Assembly: GCF_029227915.1 (NCBI RefSeq)
Contig: NC_079875.1
Span: 29,508,001 to 29,572,000, forward strand
From: Hydractinia symbiolongicarpus
Taxonomy: Eukaryota > Cnidaria > Hydrozoa > Anthoathecata > Hydractiniidae
Direction of reading: 5' to 3'
Length of the DNA: 64,000 bases
The position numbers were made by a program, and so were the translations under genes. How positions within the stretch are numbered: position 1 is the stretch's first letter; every line of letters starts with the position of its first letter. Positions 1 through 12,269 of this stretch are shown here, piece after piece. A model generated the notes under the pieces. The model searched no databases and was not told the origin of the DNA. It saw nothing but the letters and a program-made list of their open reading frames with translations.

Positions 1-168
1 TCATCGCTATCACTGCTTCTTGCAAGTTTGTTCACTTCAGCAATATTTTTTCTGTATCTTTTCAAATATGCCATGACACTAAAAAATATTTTATAATGAT
101 AAAACGTTTTTATATCATTTGATACCTAAGGGCAGAGATTTTGGTAGAATGAAAATTTGGCGGTGCCT

Positions 169-196
169 GCCAAATTAAATTCCCCGCCAAAATTAA
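169..196 (+). repeat. Left flanking direct repeat of the 129-bp array
   Basis: A 28-bp stretch (GCCAAATTAAATTCCCCGCC followed by AAAATTAA) recurs at 1313-1340 in the same orientation with one substitution and one base missing. The surroundings of both copies are rich in CCGCCAAA/TTTGGCGG words. The two copies bracket the 129-bp tandem array, so they could be the ends of one repeat unit. Function unknown. Confidence 0.6.
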
Positions 197-449
197 CTTT
201 TTCGCCATCCGCCAATTTTTTCGTGTTGCTACTGTACAAGAGGATTTCAATGGACATGCTTTTAGTATTGACGACGAATGACTTTTTTTTTATCTAAAGT
301 TGATGGTTATTAATGTAAACAAGATGCAGGCGCTGCATAAACTATCTCGCTATTAAAAATGCACAACTATGAAACATCGACAATGCGACCCAATTCTACA
401 ATTTCTGCTAACAAAAAATACAGCCTATCATTCATGGTTACAGTGGCGC

Positions 450-1115
450 GATTGAAACGTTTATGGTCTTAAACGGCATTTAGGTGACAAAAAATTAACA
501 CTTTGATGTCACTATCATGTTCAGTATACCTTTTTTGTTAACTGTGCCAAATGTTGTCGAAAATAAAGTAGTTTTAATTTTTGGGCTAATTTTGGCCTAA
601 AATGACATTTAGGTGACAAAAAATCCAAATTTTGAAGTTACCATCATGTTCAGCATACTTTTCTTGTTAATTGAGCCAAATTTTGTCGAAAATAAAGTAG
701 TTTTAATTTTTGGGCAAATTTTGGCCTAAAATGACATTTAGATGACAAGAAATCCAAATTTTGATGTCACCATCATGTTCAGCATACTTTTCTTATTAAC
801 TGAGCCAAATTTTGTCGAAAGTAAAGTAGTTTTAATTTTCGGACCAATTTTGGCCTAAAATGACATTTAGGTGACAAAAAATCAAAATTTTGATGTCACC
901 ATTATGTTCAGCATACTTTATTTGTTAACTGTGCCAAATTTGGTCGAAAATGAAGTAGTTTTAATTTTCAGACCAATTTTGGCCTAAAATGACATTTAGG
1001 TGACAAAAAATCAAAATTTTGATGTCACCATTATGTTCAGCATACTTTTTTTGTTAACTGTGCCAAATTTTGTCGAAAACAAATACCAATTTTGGTCTGA
1101 AACGTCATTTAGATG
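450..1115 (+). repeat. 129-bp tandem repeat array, about five copies
   Basis: The word GACATTTAG-GTGACA returns at 604, 733, 862 and 991, exactly 129 bp apart, with a diverged unit before (about 475) and a shortened one after (about 1104). Each unit also carries TTTTGGCCTAAAATGACATT and GTTCAGCATACTTTT. Units differ by scattered substitutions. No reading frame persists through the units, so this is non-coding tandem DNA. Confidence 0.9.
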
Positions 1116-1312
1116 ACTTCTAAGTACTTAGAGAGTTTAGGTACGAAGTTTAAATCTGTGACGTTGCAATTGACCATTTGGGACATAGTTAGCCAGTTAC
1201 GAGTTGGAAACCAATACTATCCTCGCAGGCGAGATAGTAAAAACTAATGTTGTCACATGATTTACAAAGAAACAAACAATCTTTCATATTTTTAATGAGT
1301 TTTACGTTATCC

Positions 1313-1402
1313 GTCAAATTAAATTCCCGCCAAAATTAATAAATTTTGTTCTCCGCCAAATTTAATTTTTTTTGTTATCTGCCAAATTTTCTTCCCGCCA
1401 AA
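1313..1402 (+). repeat. Right flanking repeat, CCGCCAAA-rich
   Basis: Begins with a near copy of 169-196 and continues with three further CGCCAAA or TGCCAAA motifs. See the left flank. A short minus-strand open frame over 1375-1668 lies across it and has no recognisable product. Confidence 0.5.
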
Positions 1403-2645
1403 ATTTTTGGATTGCAAGTATGTGTAATGTACTGTAAAATAATAAAAAAAGCTGGAAATACAAAATAACAATACCAGGCTGGAACATTAAAAAAGTAAGA
1501 CCACCTCAGCCTGGGCATTATATCCATTAAATATTTTTTGAGAAATCTAGCTAGCATTGTTTTTTTAGAGATAAGTCTCTGGAAATAAATTTTTCTTACA
1601 TTCTGAAGAATCCCCATCTCTCTTGTACTGAAATGTCGACTTGTTGACATGCAGACAAATAACATCACTTCGGCAATTTTTTGCCGACATGGAAAAATTT
1701 GATTTAAAATAATTTAGGGTCAAACGATTTATTTCTAGAATGTGTCAAATAAATATGCGTGAAAATTTTAGCTAACTTTTTCTTTCTTTAGATTCTGCTA
1801 CGAATGCTACCGAAGCAAAGTTTACGAATTAGCATATGCTGTACAGAAATACTTTACTCACGTCTGTGGTTCTTCGCCCTTTTCGCCTTGTGAGTTGATA
1901 CGAACTTCTTAGGGGCTTAGGCGCGAATTTCCTCATCGAAAGTTTCCCGCCAATGACTAGGAGGGATATTACATGCGACAAAGTAAAGGTTTAAATATGT
2001 GAAAGCGAAGTAAATAAACAGTTATTATTGTATTATAAATTATAATTTGACAAAATGGATTGTATTTTAAATGTCTCACATCCATAATACAAGTTGAAAT
2101 ATTTGTTTCTCTCAAAATACGAGGACAAAAAACCCCCTGATAAATATTACAAAAAATAAATCGAACGTTTGGTACGCTCTGTTGAAAAAAAATCCATTGA
2201 ATGTTTTGTGTACATTTCATGTTTGTGTTCATTCATTCTCTGATGTTATGTCACAAAAGTTTTAACATAGCATAAGAGAATGAATGCACATTCGGCTCTT
2301 ATGTAAAAAAGTACATAGATGCGGCTGTAAAGTTGCAAACAAATGGTAATATTTTGAAGTAGTAAAACTGCAGTAAAATTAGCGATATATATGAAAAACA
2401 ACATAACGTCGGCATTAATATATCCAATCGCTGACAAATTACAAAAAAATTAAGTAAAACGTGCGTTCTTTATTTCTAGTTTATGACGATCTTTAACAAA
2501 CACCGAGTACGCTTCGTTATTTTGTTGGACAGTTTGGAACACTTCTATGAACGTCTGTTTGAGATATAACTTTGCAGGCCAGTGTGAGACGAACTAAAAC
2601 AAATAAGATTTGAACGGAACAGATTCTCGGTAAAAAGTTAATTTG
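1403..2645. other. No gene recognised
   Basis: AT-rich sequence with only short open frames of 60-97 codons on the minus strand, none with a recognisable motif. Nothing else seen. Confidence 0.5.
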
Positions 2646-2648
2646 GTG

Positions 2649-3124
2649 CAACGTTGAATAAACGTCGATAAGACGTCGGTTGAATCAACGTTGCAGTGCA
2701 ACGTTGAATAAACGTCGATAAGACGTCGGTTGAATCAACGTTGCGGGTGCGACGTTGAATAGACGTCGGTTGAATCAACGTTGCGGGAGTGACGTTGAAT
2801 AAACGTCGATAAGACGTCGGTTGAATCAACGTTGCAGTACGACGTTGAATAAACGTCGGTTTTACGATCGTTGAAACAACGTCTTTTTTCGACGTTGTAT
2901 CAACGTTGATATCACGTCGGTTGAAACAACGTTGTGGAAACGACGTTGAAAAGACGTCGATGATGCGACGTTGTATTCATGTCGGAGGGCAACGTTGAAA
3001 AGACGTTGAATTTACGTCGGTTGCATCGACGTTGCAGACCCAACGTTGATTAGACGTTGAATGTTGGTTGCGACGTCGCGACCAGAATTCAACGTCTAAT
3101 CAACGTTGAAAAGACGTCGTGTGC
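2649..3124. repeat. CpG-rich short tandem array of ACGTTG/GACGTC units
   Basis: Starts with two nearly identical 50-bp units (at 2651 and 2701: ACGTTGAATAAACGTCGATA and so on), then decays into shorter units of CAACGTTG, GACGTC and ACGTCGGTTG. Almost every unit contains self-complementary words (AACGTT, GACGTC). It stops at the word GTGCCCACTGGGG, directly before the 124-bp satellite. CpG is far denser than in the surrounding AT-rich DNA. Confidence 0.85.
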
Positions 3125-3134
3125 CCACTGGGGT

Positions 3135-6100
3135 ACTTACTTTAGGGTTAACAACCTCGTCTCAGGTTCTATATATTTTAGTCTTAAAATTGTTAAACGA
3201 GGCATTTAAATGAAACCCGAGTTACATATTCGCTATTTTTCGTATTGATACAAGACAATTGTCATTTAGGGTCGACAACCTCGTTTGAGGTTCTATATAT
3301 TTTAGCTGTGAAATTCTTAAACGAGGCATTTCAAAGTGACGAGTGTCATGTATTTGCGATTTTTTGGTATTGATGCAAGATAATTGTCATTTAGAGTCGA
3401 CAACTTGGTTAAATGTTCTATATATTTTAGTCGTAAAATTGATAAACGAGGCATATAAAGGAGACGAGTGTTTTATATTTGCTATTTTACGTATTGATAC
3501 AAGAAAATGGTCACTTAGGGACGACAAACTCGTTAAAGGTTGTATATATTTTAGTCGTAAAATTGATGAACGAGGCATTTAAAGGAGACAAGTGTTATAT
3601 ATTTGCTATTTTACGTATTGATACAAGAAAATTGTCATGCAGGGCCGACAACCTAGTCTGAGGTTCTATATATTTTAAGTTGTAAAATTGATAAACGAGG
3701 CATTTCAAAGTGACGAGTGTCATGTATTTGCGATGTATGTGTCATGTATTTACTTTAGGGTTAACAACCTCGTCTCAGGTTCTATATATTTTAGTCGTAA
3801 AATTGATAAACAAGGCATTTAAAGGTGACGAGTGACATGTATTTGCGATTTTTCGTATTGATACAAGATAATTGTCATTTAGAGTCGACAACCTCGTCTC
3901 AGGTTCTATATATTTTAGTCGTAGAATTGATAAACGAGGCATTTAAAGGAGACAAGTGTTATATATTTGCTATTTTACGTATTGATACAAGAAAATTGTC
4001 ATGCAGGGCCGACAACCTACTCTCAGGTTCTATATATTTTAGTTGTAAAATTGATAAACGAGGCATTTCAAAGTGACGAGTGTCAGGTATTTGCGATGTA
4101 TGTGTCATGTACTTACTTTAGGGTTAACAACCTCGTCTCAGGTTCTATATATTTTAGTCTTAAAATTGTTAAACGAGGCATTTAAATGAAACCCGAGTTA
4201 CATATTCGCTATTTTTCGTATTGATACAAGACAATTGTCATTTAGGGTCGACAACCTCGTTTGAGGTTCTATATATTTTAGCTGTGAAATTCTTAAACGA
4301 GGCATTTCAAAGTGACGAGTGTCATGTATTTGCGATTTTTTGGTATTGATACAGGATAATTGTCATTTAGGGTCTGCAACCTCGTCTCAGGTTCTATATA
4401 TTATAGCCGTATAATTGATATACGAGGCATTTTAACGTGACGAGTGTTATGTATTTCGGATTTTTCGTATTGGTACAAGATAATTGTACTTTAGGGTTAA
4501 CAACCTCGTCTCAGATTCTATATATTTTAGCCGTGAAATTCTTAAACGAGGCATTTCAAAGTGACGAGTGTCATGTATTTGCGATTTTTCGTATTGATGC
4601 AAGATAATTGTCATTTAGGGACGACAACTTGGTTAAATGTTCTATATATTTTAGTTGTAAAATTGATATACGAGGCATATGAAAGTGACGAGTGTCATGT
4701 ATTTGCGATTTTTCGTATTGATGCAAGATAATGGTCACTTAGGGACGACAAACTCGTTAAAGGTTGTATATATTTTAGTCGTAAAATTGATAAACGAGGC
4801 ATTTTAAAGAAACCAGTGTTATATATTAGCTATTTTTCGTATTGATACAAGAAAATTGTCATGCAGGGCCGACAACCTACTCTCAGGTTCTATATATTTT
4901 AGTTGTAAAATTGATAAACGAGGCATTTCAAAGTGACGAGTGTCAGGTATTTGCGATGTATGTGTCATGTATTTACTTTAGGGTTAACAACCTCGCCTCA
5001 GGTTCTATATATTTTAGTCTTAAAATTGTTAAACGAGGCATTTAAATGAAACCCGAGTTACATATTCGCTATTTTTCGTATTGATACAAGACAATTGTCA
5101 TTTAGGGTCGACAACCTCGTTTGAGGTTCTATATATTTTAGCTGTGAAATTCTTAAACGAGGCATTTCAAAGTGACGAGTGTCATGTATTTGCGATTTTT
5201 GGTATTGATGCAAGATAATTGTCATTTAGAGTCGACAACTTGGTTAAATGTTCTATATATTTTAGTCGTAAAATTGATAAACGAGGCATATAAAGGAGAC
5301 AAGTGTTTTATATTTGCTATTTTACGTATTGATACAAGAAAATGGTCACTTATGGACGACAAACTCGTTAAAGGTTGTATATATTTTAGTCGTAAAATTG
5401 ATAAACGAGGCATTTTAAAGAAACCAGTGTTATATATTAGCTATTTTTCGTATTGATACAAGACAATTGTCATTTAGGGTCGACAACCTCGTCTGAGGTT
5501 CTATATATTTTAGCCGTAAAATTCTTAAACGAGGCATTTCACAGTGACGAGTGTCATGTATTTGCGATTTTTCGTATTGATGCAAGATAATTGTCATTTA
5601 GAGTCGACAACTTGGTTAAATGTTCTATATATTTTAGTCGTAAAATTGATAAACGAGGCATATAAAGGAGACGAGTGTTTTATATTTGCTATTTTACGTA
5701 TTGATACAAGAAAATGGTCACTTAGGGACGACAAACTCGTTAAAGGTTGTATATATTTTAGTCGTAAAATTGATAAACGAGGCATTTCAAAGTGACGAGT
5801 GTCATGTATTTGCGATTTTTCGTATTGATGCAGGATAATTGTCATTTAGAGTCGACAACTTGGTTAAATGTTCTATATATTTTAGTCGTAAAATTGATAA
5901 ACGAGGCATATAAAGGAGACGAGTGTTTTATATTTGCTATTTTACGTATTGATACAAGAAAATTGTCATGCAGGGTCGACAACCTAGTCTCAGGTTCTAT
6001 ATATTTTAGTCGTAAAATTGATAAACGAGGCATTTTAAAGAAACCAGTGTTATATATTAGCTATTTTTCGTATTGATACAAGACAATTGTCATTTAGGGT

Positions 6101-7352
6101 CGACCACCTCGTCTGAGGTTCTATATATTTTAGCCGTAAAATTCTTAAACGAGGCATTTCAAAGTGACGAGTGTCATGTATTTGCGATTTTTCGTATTGA
6201 TGCAAGATAATTGTCATTTAGAGTCGACAACTTGGTTAAATGTTCTATATATTTTAGTCGTAAAATTGATAAACGAGGCATATAAAGGAGACGAGTGTTT
6301 TATATTTGCTATTTTACGTATTGATTCAAGAAAATTGTCATGCAGGGTCGACAATCTAGTCTCAGGTTCTATATATTTTAGTCGTAAAATTGATAAACGA
6401 GGCATTTCAGAGTGACGAGTGTCATGTATTTGCGATTTTTCGTATTGATACAAGATAATTGTCATTTAGAGCCGACAACCTCGTCTCATGTTCTATATAT
6501 TTTAGTCGTAAAATTGATAAACGAGGCATTTAAAGGAGACGAGTGTTATATATTTGCTATTTTACGTATTGATACAAGAAAATTGTCATGCAGGGCCGAC
6601 AACCTAGTCTGAGGTTCTATATATTTTAGTTGTAAAATTGATAAACGAGGCATTTCAAAGTGACGAGTGTCATGTATTTGCGATGTATGTGTCATGTATT
6701 TACTTTAGGGTTAACAACCTCGTCTCAGGTTCTATATATTTTAGTCGTAAAATTGATAAACGAGGCATTTGAAAGTGACGAGTGTTATATATTTGCGATT
6801 TTTCGTATTGATACAGGATAATTGTCATTTAGGGTCTGCAACCTCGTCTCAGGTTCTATATATTATAGCCGTATAATTGATATACGAGGCATTTCAACGT
6901 GACGAGTGTTATGTATTTCGGATTTTTCGTATTGATACAAGATATTTGTACTTTAGGGTTAACAACCTCGTCTCAGGTTCTATATATTTTAGTCGTAAAA
7001 TTGATAAACGAGGCATTTAAAGGTGACGAGTGACATGTATTTGCGATTTTTCGTATTGATACAAGATAGTTGTCATTTTGGGTCGACAACCTCGTCTTAG
7101 GTTCTACATATTTTAGCCGTAAAATTGATAAACGAAGCACTTGAAAGTGACGAGTGTTGTATATTTGCGATTTTTCGTATTTATGCAAGATAATGGTCAT
7201 TTAGGGTCGGCAACTTGGTTAAATGTTCTAAATATTTTAGTCGTAAAATTGATAAACAAGGCACTTCAAAGTGGCGAGTGTTATATATTTGCGATATTTT
7301 GTATTGATACAGGATTATTGTCATTTAGAGTCGACAACCTCGTCTCAGGTTC
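3135..7352 (+). repeat. 124-bp satellite, array A (about 34 copies)
   Basis: The word GGTTCTATATATTTTAG recurs every 124-125 bp (for example 3165, 3289, 3414, 3538). Other conserved blocks are TTGATAAACGAGGCATTT, CGTATTGATACAAGATAATT and GTCATTTAGGGTCGACAACC. Variants recur at multiples of the unit: the AAATGTTCTATATA variant is at about 5247, 5618, 5866 and 6238, so two- and three-unit higher-order repeats are present. Some units are shortened at GATGTATGTGTCATG. Because 124 is not a multiple of three, open frames run one or two units and then stop. They are not genes. Confidence 0.95.
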
Positions 7353-7425
7353 TGCACCGTGAAGTTGGTGTCTAAAAATTTTCCTGCCTAAATCTTAATT
7401 ACATCCAGTGAAATTTATCTTGCCA
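7348..7425 (+). repeat. Conserved junction at the end of satellite array A
   Basis: Directly after the last satellite unit comes TCTGCACCGTGAAGTTGGTG TCTA. A similar word, TTTGTGCTGTGAAATCGGTG TCTA, follows the end of the satellite at 19614. The shared boundary suggests that the arrays end in the terminus of a common element. Confidence 0.5.
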
Positions 7426-8613
7426 GTGGGCCATGTATTTTCCAAAGATGAACAATAATCAAATCAACAGGCCGCAGAGATGTATCTCCAGAAACCAGCT
7501 CACAATAATCAGTTCTGTGTAATGCAGGTTATTCCAGCTAGAAGTTTCGTAGAAGTGAAATGCTAGAAATATATAGCTTTGAAAAATATCGAGTTTACCC
7601 AGAGTTAAGCTAACTAGCTACAGCTACATTATGATTAGATCCCCCCCCCCCAAAAAAAAAAAAAAAAAAACACAACAACAACAAACAAATAACACACACA
7701 CACATAAACAGACACCATGACATGACTGCTAAAATGTAGCTATTATAGCTAAACATGAATTAAATGTCTTTTCTCTTTCTTAATATAGGTACACCACGTG
7801 CAATATTCTTTCTGTTATGGAATTTTATGTGAAACCCTGCTGGATACAAATTTATAAAGTGTAAGTGGGATGCTAAAACAAAGAAAAAGAAGCCTTGTTA
7901 GGATGACTCAAAACTTTAATGTGAACTAGAAGATGTATGGTTTTGTGAAGCTATGGTACCAAAAATTACCCATGGAAAAATTCAGCTAGCTATATAAAGC
8001 TATGGTAAGTTATTTATGATATAGCTATTTTTTGAACACATGTACACACCTGACGACAACCCCCTCAAAGTTTAGTATTTTACAGAATTTATTAGTTAAT
8101 TTAGTTTTAGTAAAGTTTAACCAGAATAGAACAAATAATAATTTTATTATGCTAAGTTTCTAGCAGGTACCAGTTTCAATGAAGGTATTGTTTATTCCAT
8201 ATTATACATTCTTGTTGATATCTGCAAATTTCTATAGTCAACAAGATACAAACTTTGAAGTCACCTGTTTCAATGAATTATTTGTTTTTAGATTCTTTTT
8301 AAGATTTCATTTGTTTAAGGTATCTATAACCTGTAATTCTTGTGAAGCAACCAATAGAAAATAAAATAAGAATATTTCACAATGACTAACCAACCAAATT
8401 TTATCTATCATGGATATGGCCTAATAAGGAGTTCAATTCTTCTGCATTACTTATAAGTTTCTCACATGGTTTTATTAATATTCCACAGTTATACAGTTAT
8501 ATCATTGGTTCAGTTGTTGTGAGAAATCCGTAAAATAAGTAGTTTATATGAGTAATTTTCAAAATAATTTTATTATTTAATTTGTTTAATTCATTTCTGT
8601 CACCACATTTAAA
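7426..8613. other. No gene recognised; poly-C/poly-A and (AC)n tract
   Basis: Contains a simple tract at 7640-7710: 11-12 C, about 18 A, then CAA and CA repeats. A 61-codon frame at 8179-8364 begins with a hydrophobic stretch but has no support as a gene. Otherwise AT-rich filler that could be the upstream region of the integrase gene. Confidence 0.5.
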
Positions 8614-8683
8614 ATGAAAGTAAATAACGTACAGGAAACATCTTTAGCTGCTTCTGAAGGTGTTGGTAAATCCAAATCTGAAG
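8614..8683 (+). CDS. Candidate first coding exon of the Ginger-like integrase gene
   Basis: An ATG at 8614 opens 23 codons (MKVNNVQETSLAASEGVGKS then KSE) and one extra base before a donor-like GGTAAAAT at 8684. The next open frame downstream begins behind the acceptor-like TTTTTTTAG at 10398-10406. Joining 8683 to 10407 makes a GAT codon and keeps the integrase frame open (SKSE-D-HSIFLRPL). The matching phase across a 1723-bp intron is the main support. The exon is short and has no domain of its own, so a chance match is possible. Confidence 0.45.
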
Positions 8684-10406
8684 GTAAAATACTTGGTTTT
8701 TGTAATTTTAATTTGAGTGTACACACATTTTTTTTATAGGAAACATACCCTTTTTGGGTTTAGCCGAGATATTTTTTTTGAAATTTAAAGGATATTTTCT
8801 GAAATTTTAAAAATTAGGAAATATGAAAAAATCGAGTCATAGATCTATTTTTTTAAGCTTTTGGCCACAACCATTGACCACAAACCCTTTTCAAAAAACA
8901 AGTTTATATATTACTTAACAGTAAAGACAAATAAATTAACCTAGTTTTAATAAAAAAATAAATAAATTAAAAACAACTTGATTTTTTTTATATTTTAAAT
9001 CTTATTATTTTAAATGAAATTAAAAAAGAGTCGGACCCCTTTTAAGGGATGACTCACAAATCGAAAAGCATGCAGATAGGAAAGGGTTAAATCCTTGACA
9101 TTGATTTAATATAATCTTATGGCATAATTTTCTGCCATCCCCATGAAAAAAATTTTTTGAAATAATTTGTCTTTAAAGTGCTTTTTAGAAGTGTATGACC
9201 GAGTGTGCTTGTAATTTTAGTAATTGTCAATACTAAATAATAACTTTTTTGATTTTGATCTTTACGGCAGGGAGGATAGGGATTAAGATCTAAACATTGA
9301 ATTGACGTTTAGCATACAGTCAAATCAGTATAAGACAGGCACTCTGAGAACTTAAAAAAGGGGTTGTATTAGGCAGTTATCTTATAAAACACCTTTGTTA
9401 GATGGGCTTTTCCCTTTTAGTCTTAACAATGCAATCTGAAATTATGCAAGGGTTTGCATACAGCAGCTCTCTCGATTTGTGTCTCCAGTGTCTTATTAAT
9501 CTTCTGCTGATATTATGATGATTGGAAATAAGTCTGAACTTAAAAAATAATGTTTTGAGGAAACAAGGCAATTCTGTGATATTCAATTTATTTAAACTTA
9601 AAATGTAAATGTAAAGGCTTCACTACACTTTCGTTTTACTAAATAAAAGTGGGAGATGTTTGAAATTGTGAACCCCACACATTGTGACTGACTGTTTATG
9701 TGTGTCTCCAGTGTATAATTTATCGTAATATCTATTTTTTGACTGATCATCTGATATTATGATGTGCAAACTTAAAAAATGATTTTTTGAGGAAACAAGG
9801 CCAAAGTCAAATAATTATTTGCAGAATTGACAACTAAGTAGACAAAAATTATCTGCGAAAATACCAAAATTAAGAATGTCCTTTAATGTTAATACATTTA
9901 AGAATTATTCATGTGGCAACAATTTCTCTGACCAGGATTCGAACCTGGATTACCATTAAGGTGTCTTACCAACTAGACAATCAGAGTGAAAATTGTGCCT
10001 TAAAGTTTGAGTTTAAAATAAAAATGTTTTGAAAAAATAACTTACTCTTATCTGAGAAACATTTGTGATAGAAACTTTTTGTAACTTAGCAAAACCTTTT
10101 CTAGGTAGACTATAAAAAATAATCAGTCACAAAAAAAAGTCTAGCCTAAACCTTCAAATCACTAAAAATTCCAAATAGACTATTTTTTTCCTTTTTCATC
10201 ATTAATAATGTAGACCACTTTATTTGTTTAAATAGGTTGTTGCATTGCTTATTTATAACCATTTGTTTCAAACATAACCTCTTTTTCGAAAAGAGCAATG
10301 GCACAAAAGTTTCTCAGATTTGAGAACTACTCCTAAAAAGGCTTCTTCCTTCTGCATGAGACTCCTTTTTGAATAAAACATTTTGAAAGTATTTCAATTT
10401 TTTTAG
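8684..10406 (+). other. Putative intron of the integrase gene
   Basis: Bounded by GTAAAA at the 5' end and a T-rich tract plus TAG at the 3' end. It holds a tRNA-like pseudogene on the minus strand (9925-9987) and two mutually similar stretches (about 9468-9565 and 9700-9803) that share GTGTCTCCAGTGT and GAGGAAACAAGGC. No open frame of note. Confidence 0.4.
9925..9987 (-). pseudogene. tRNA-like sequence lacking most of the anticodon arm
   Basis: Read on the minus strand it has a 7-bp acceptor stem with one mismatch (ACTCTGA with TCAGAGA), a D arm (GTC, TAGTTGGTAA, GAC) and a perfect 5-bp T arm around TTCGAAT (CCAGG with CCTGG). Only about 13 bases lie between position 26 and the T stem, where about 22 are expected, so the anticodon stem-loop is largely missing. 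No CCA is encoded and no tail is seen. It is a tRNA pseudogene or the head of a tRNA-derived SINE. The identity of the tRNA cannot be read. Confidence 0.6.
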
Positions 10407-12245
10407 ATCATTCAATCTTTCTTAGGCCATTAACCTTGGAGGTGTATCAACAGATTTTAAACGTCATTTTATTGGACTCTGATTTCAGTTCTGAATTGAG
10501 TGATTATGACGACCATATTTTAAATGAGATTCCAATCTTTTACAAAAAATACAAGAGAAATTTTTTTATTAACAATAATAAAATTATGAGAAAATTTCAA
10601 CTCAAATTAAAAGATGGAGAACTAGAGCGCTTTCACACTGGTATACCAAAACTTCAAGTTTGCATATATAATCGCAAGACAAAAATAACTACATGGCGGA
10701 ACTGCGTGCCACAAGAGTATGCTGAAAAAATATTAGAAAAATTACATCAAATAAAAATTGACACAGAAAGAATGACATGCCATCCAAATTCAATCATTAA
10801 ATTAACTAAAAAGTTTAATGATACATACTATTTCCGTGGAATAAATGAACTAGCAAGAGTTTTTCTAAAGAACTGCCCTACATGTAAAGTATCTAATCCA
10901 TTACCACAAACAGAGCTGCCACCACCAATCCCAATTCGTACCTTTTGGCCCCACCAACGTTTACAATTTGATTTAATTCTACTTGCAGTAAATAAACGCA
11001 AATATTTAAGCAGTAATATATGGGGGTTCAAACACATCCTAACAGTAAAATGCACCTTTTCCAAGTATATATGGTTATTCCCAATAATATCAAAGGAAGC
11101 TGAACATATATATACATCATTACGATTTTTATGTGAGAAAGAAGGTTTTCCTGAAATCTTTCAAAGTGACAATGGAAAGGAATTTGTAGCTAAGATAATT
11201 ACTGATTTTTTGAAAACTCATGATGTACAAATAAAACATGGTCGTCCATATCATCCTCAGAGTCAAGGTCAGGTTGAGAATGCCAACAAAGTTATTAAGA
11301 GCCACTTGAATCGAATTCTACAACATATGACAAAAGATGAAAGTGCTAGGACTTGGCCTTTGCTTCTACCAGGTATCAGTAGCATCATGAACAACACATG
11401 GCATCAAACCATCGATGACAATCCTTTCCGTATCTATCACAACAGAGATCCTATTGCAATGCGACACCACATTATTCCAGATGATCTAATGTGGCTGAAA
11501 AAACACACAGAAAATGTTAAAGAAAATGATGGTAATTCCAGTACAGATGATTCTGAAAGTGATGAAGAATGGCTTGAAGAAGGAGAAATATCAAGCAAGT
11601 CAAATGTTGGTATTACAGCAAATGAAATATACCAATCTTGTAGCTCTGCATCACTGTCATCAAGATTCTTTATTGACAAGCAGAAAAAGTCTCAGAAAAA
11701 TAATCTAGAAGCAGTCGCAGCTCCAATACAAAGCAGTGGAAGTAATGAGTGTCAAGAAAATGATTTTGATAAACTTAAATTCAACACTGCTTTGTTCACA
11801 TTGGCAAAAGAAAAGGAATATTATAACCTACAAGCTTTGGAAGCAACAGAGTATGGTATTCATCGCAACATCCAAAGGCGAAAACCAAAAAATGAAGAAA
11901 GGAAATTTTCACTTGGAGACAAAGTTTTAATAAAAAAATCCTTTCTTTGAAGCACGGAAGCAAATAAAAGATATCACACAGGCAAGGAATGTAGTTGGAA
12001 CAGTGTCAGGTGTATGTTCTGGAGGTATCTACAAAGTGCAACTCCCAAATGGCAAAGAAACATATGAAAAATCTGTCTTTCAAGGGCAAATGGTACAATA
12101 TATGGAGAGAGATGATGAATGTAGTTATGATGCAAATGAAACACCTAAGAAAATCACATACAACACAATTATGGAGGCCATATCTACTTTTGGGGAATGC
12201 ACAAGAGAGAACATATACCAGGATCAAAAACGGTATAGACGGTAA
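10407..12245 (+). pseudogene. Ginger-like DDE integrase (zinc finger, rve core, C-terminal SH3-like domain), one frameshift
   Basis: The main frame (open to 11950, about 510 codons) has an H2C2-type integrase zinc finger (CHPN, then CPTC about 37 residues later). It continues with an rve core showing the three acidic residues: D in RLQFDLI, D in FQSDNGKEF and E in HPQSQGQVENANK. A Ser/Asp/Glu-rich linker and LGDKVLIKKS, the start of a GPY/SH3-like domain, follow. The rest of that domain (FFEARKQIKDITQARN to about YRR) lies in the +1 frame from about 11943 to a TAA at 12243, so a single-base change next to an A7 run breaks the gene. Such integrases occur in Ginger transposons and domesticated relatives such as GIN1 and KRBA2; a Gypsy-type origin is less likely because no RT lies nearby. 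There is no ATG at the 5' end of this exon, which is why an upstream exon is proposed. Terminal repeats were not found. Confidence 0.75.
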
Positions 12246-12269
12246 GATAAGACAGATATTTCTTTTTTA

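Noticed and set aside
3126-7432. CCCACTGGG at 3126 and CCAGTGGG at 7425 as inverted ends of one element around satellite array A
   Set aside because: The match is only about eight bases and does not extend outward, so chance cannot be excluded.
8179-8364. Small secreted protein beginning MKVLFIPYYTFLLISANF
   Set aside because: Only 61 codons, no downstream exon, AT-rich hydrophobic codons are frequent by chance, and no homology is recognised.
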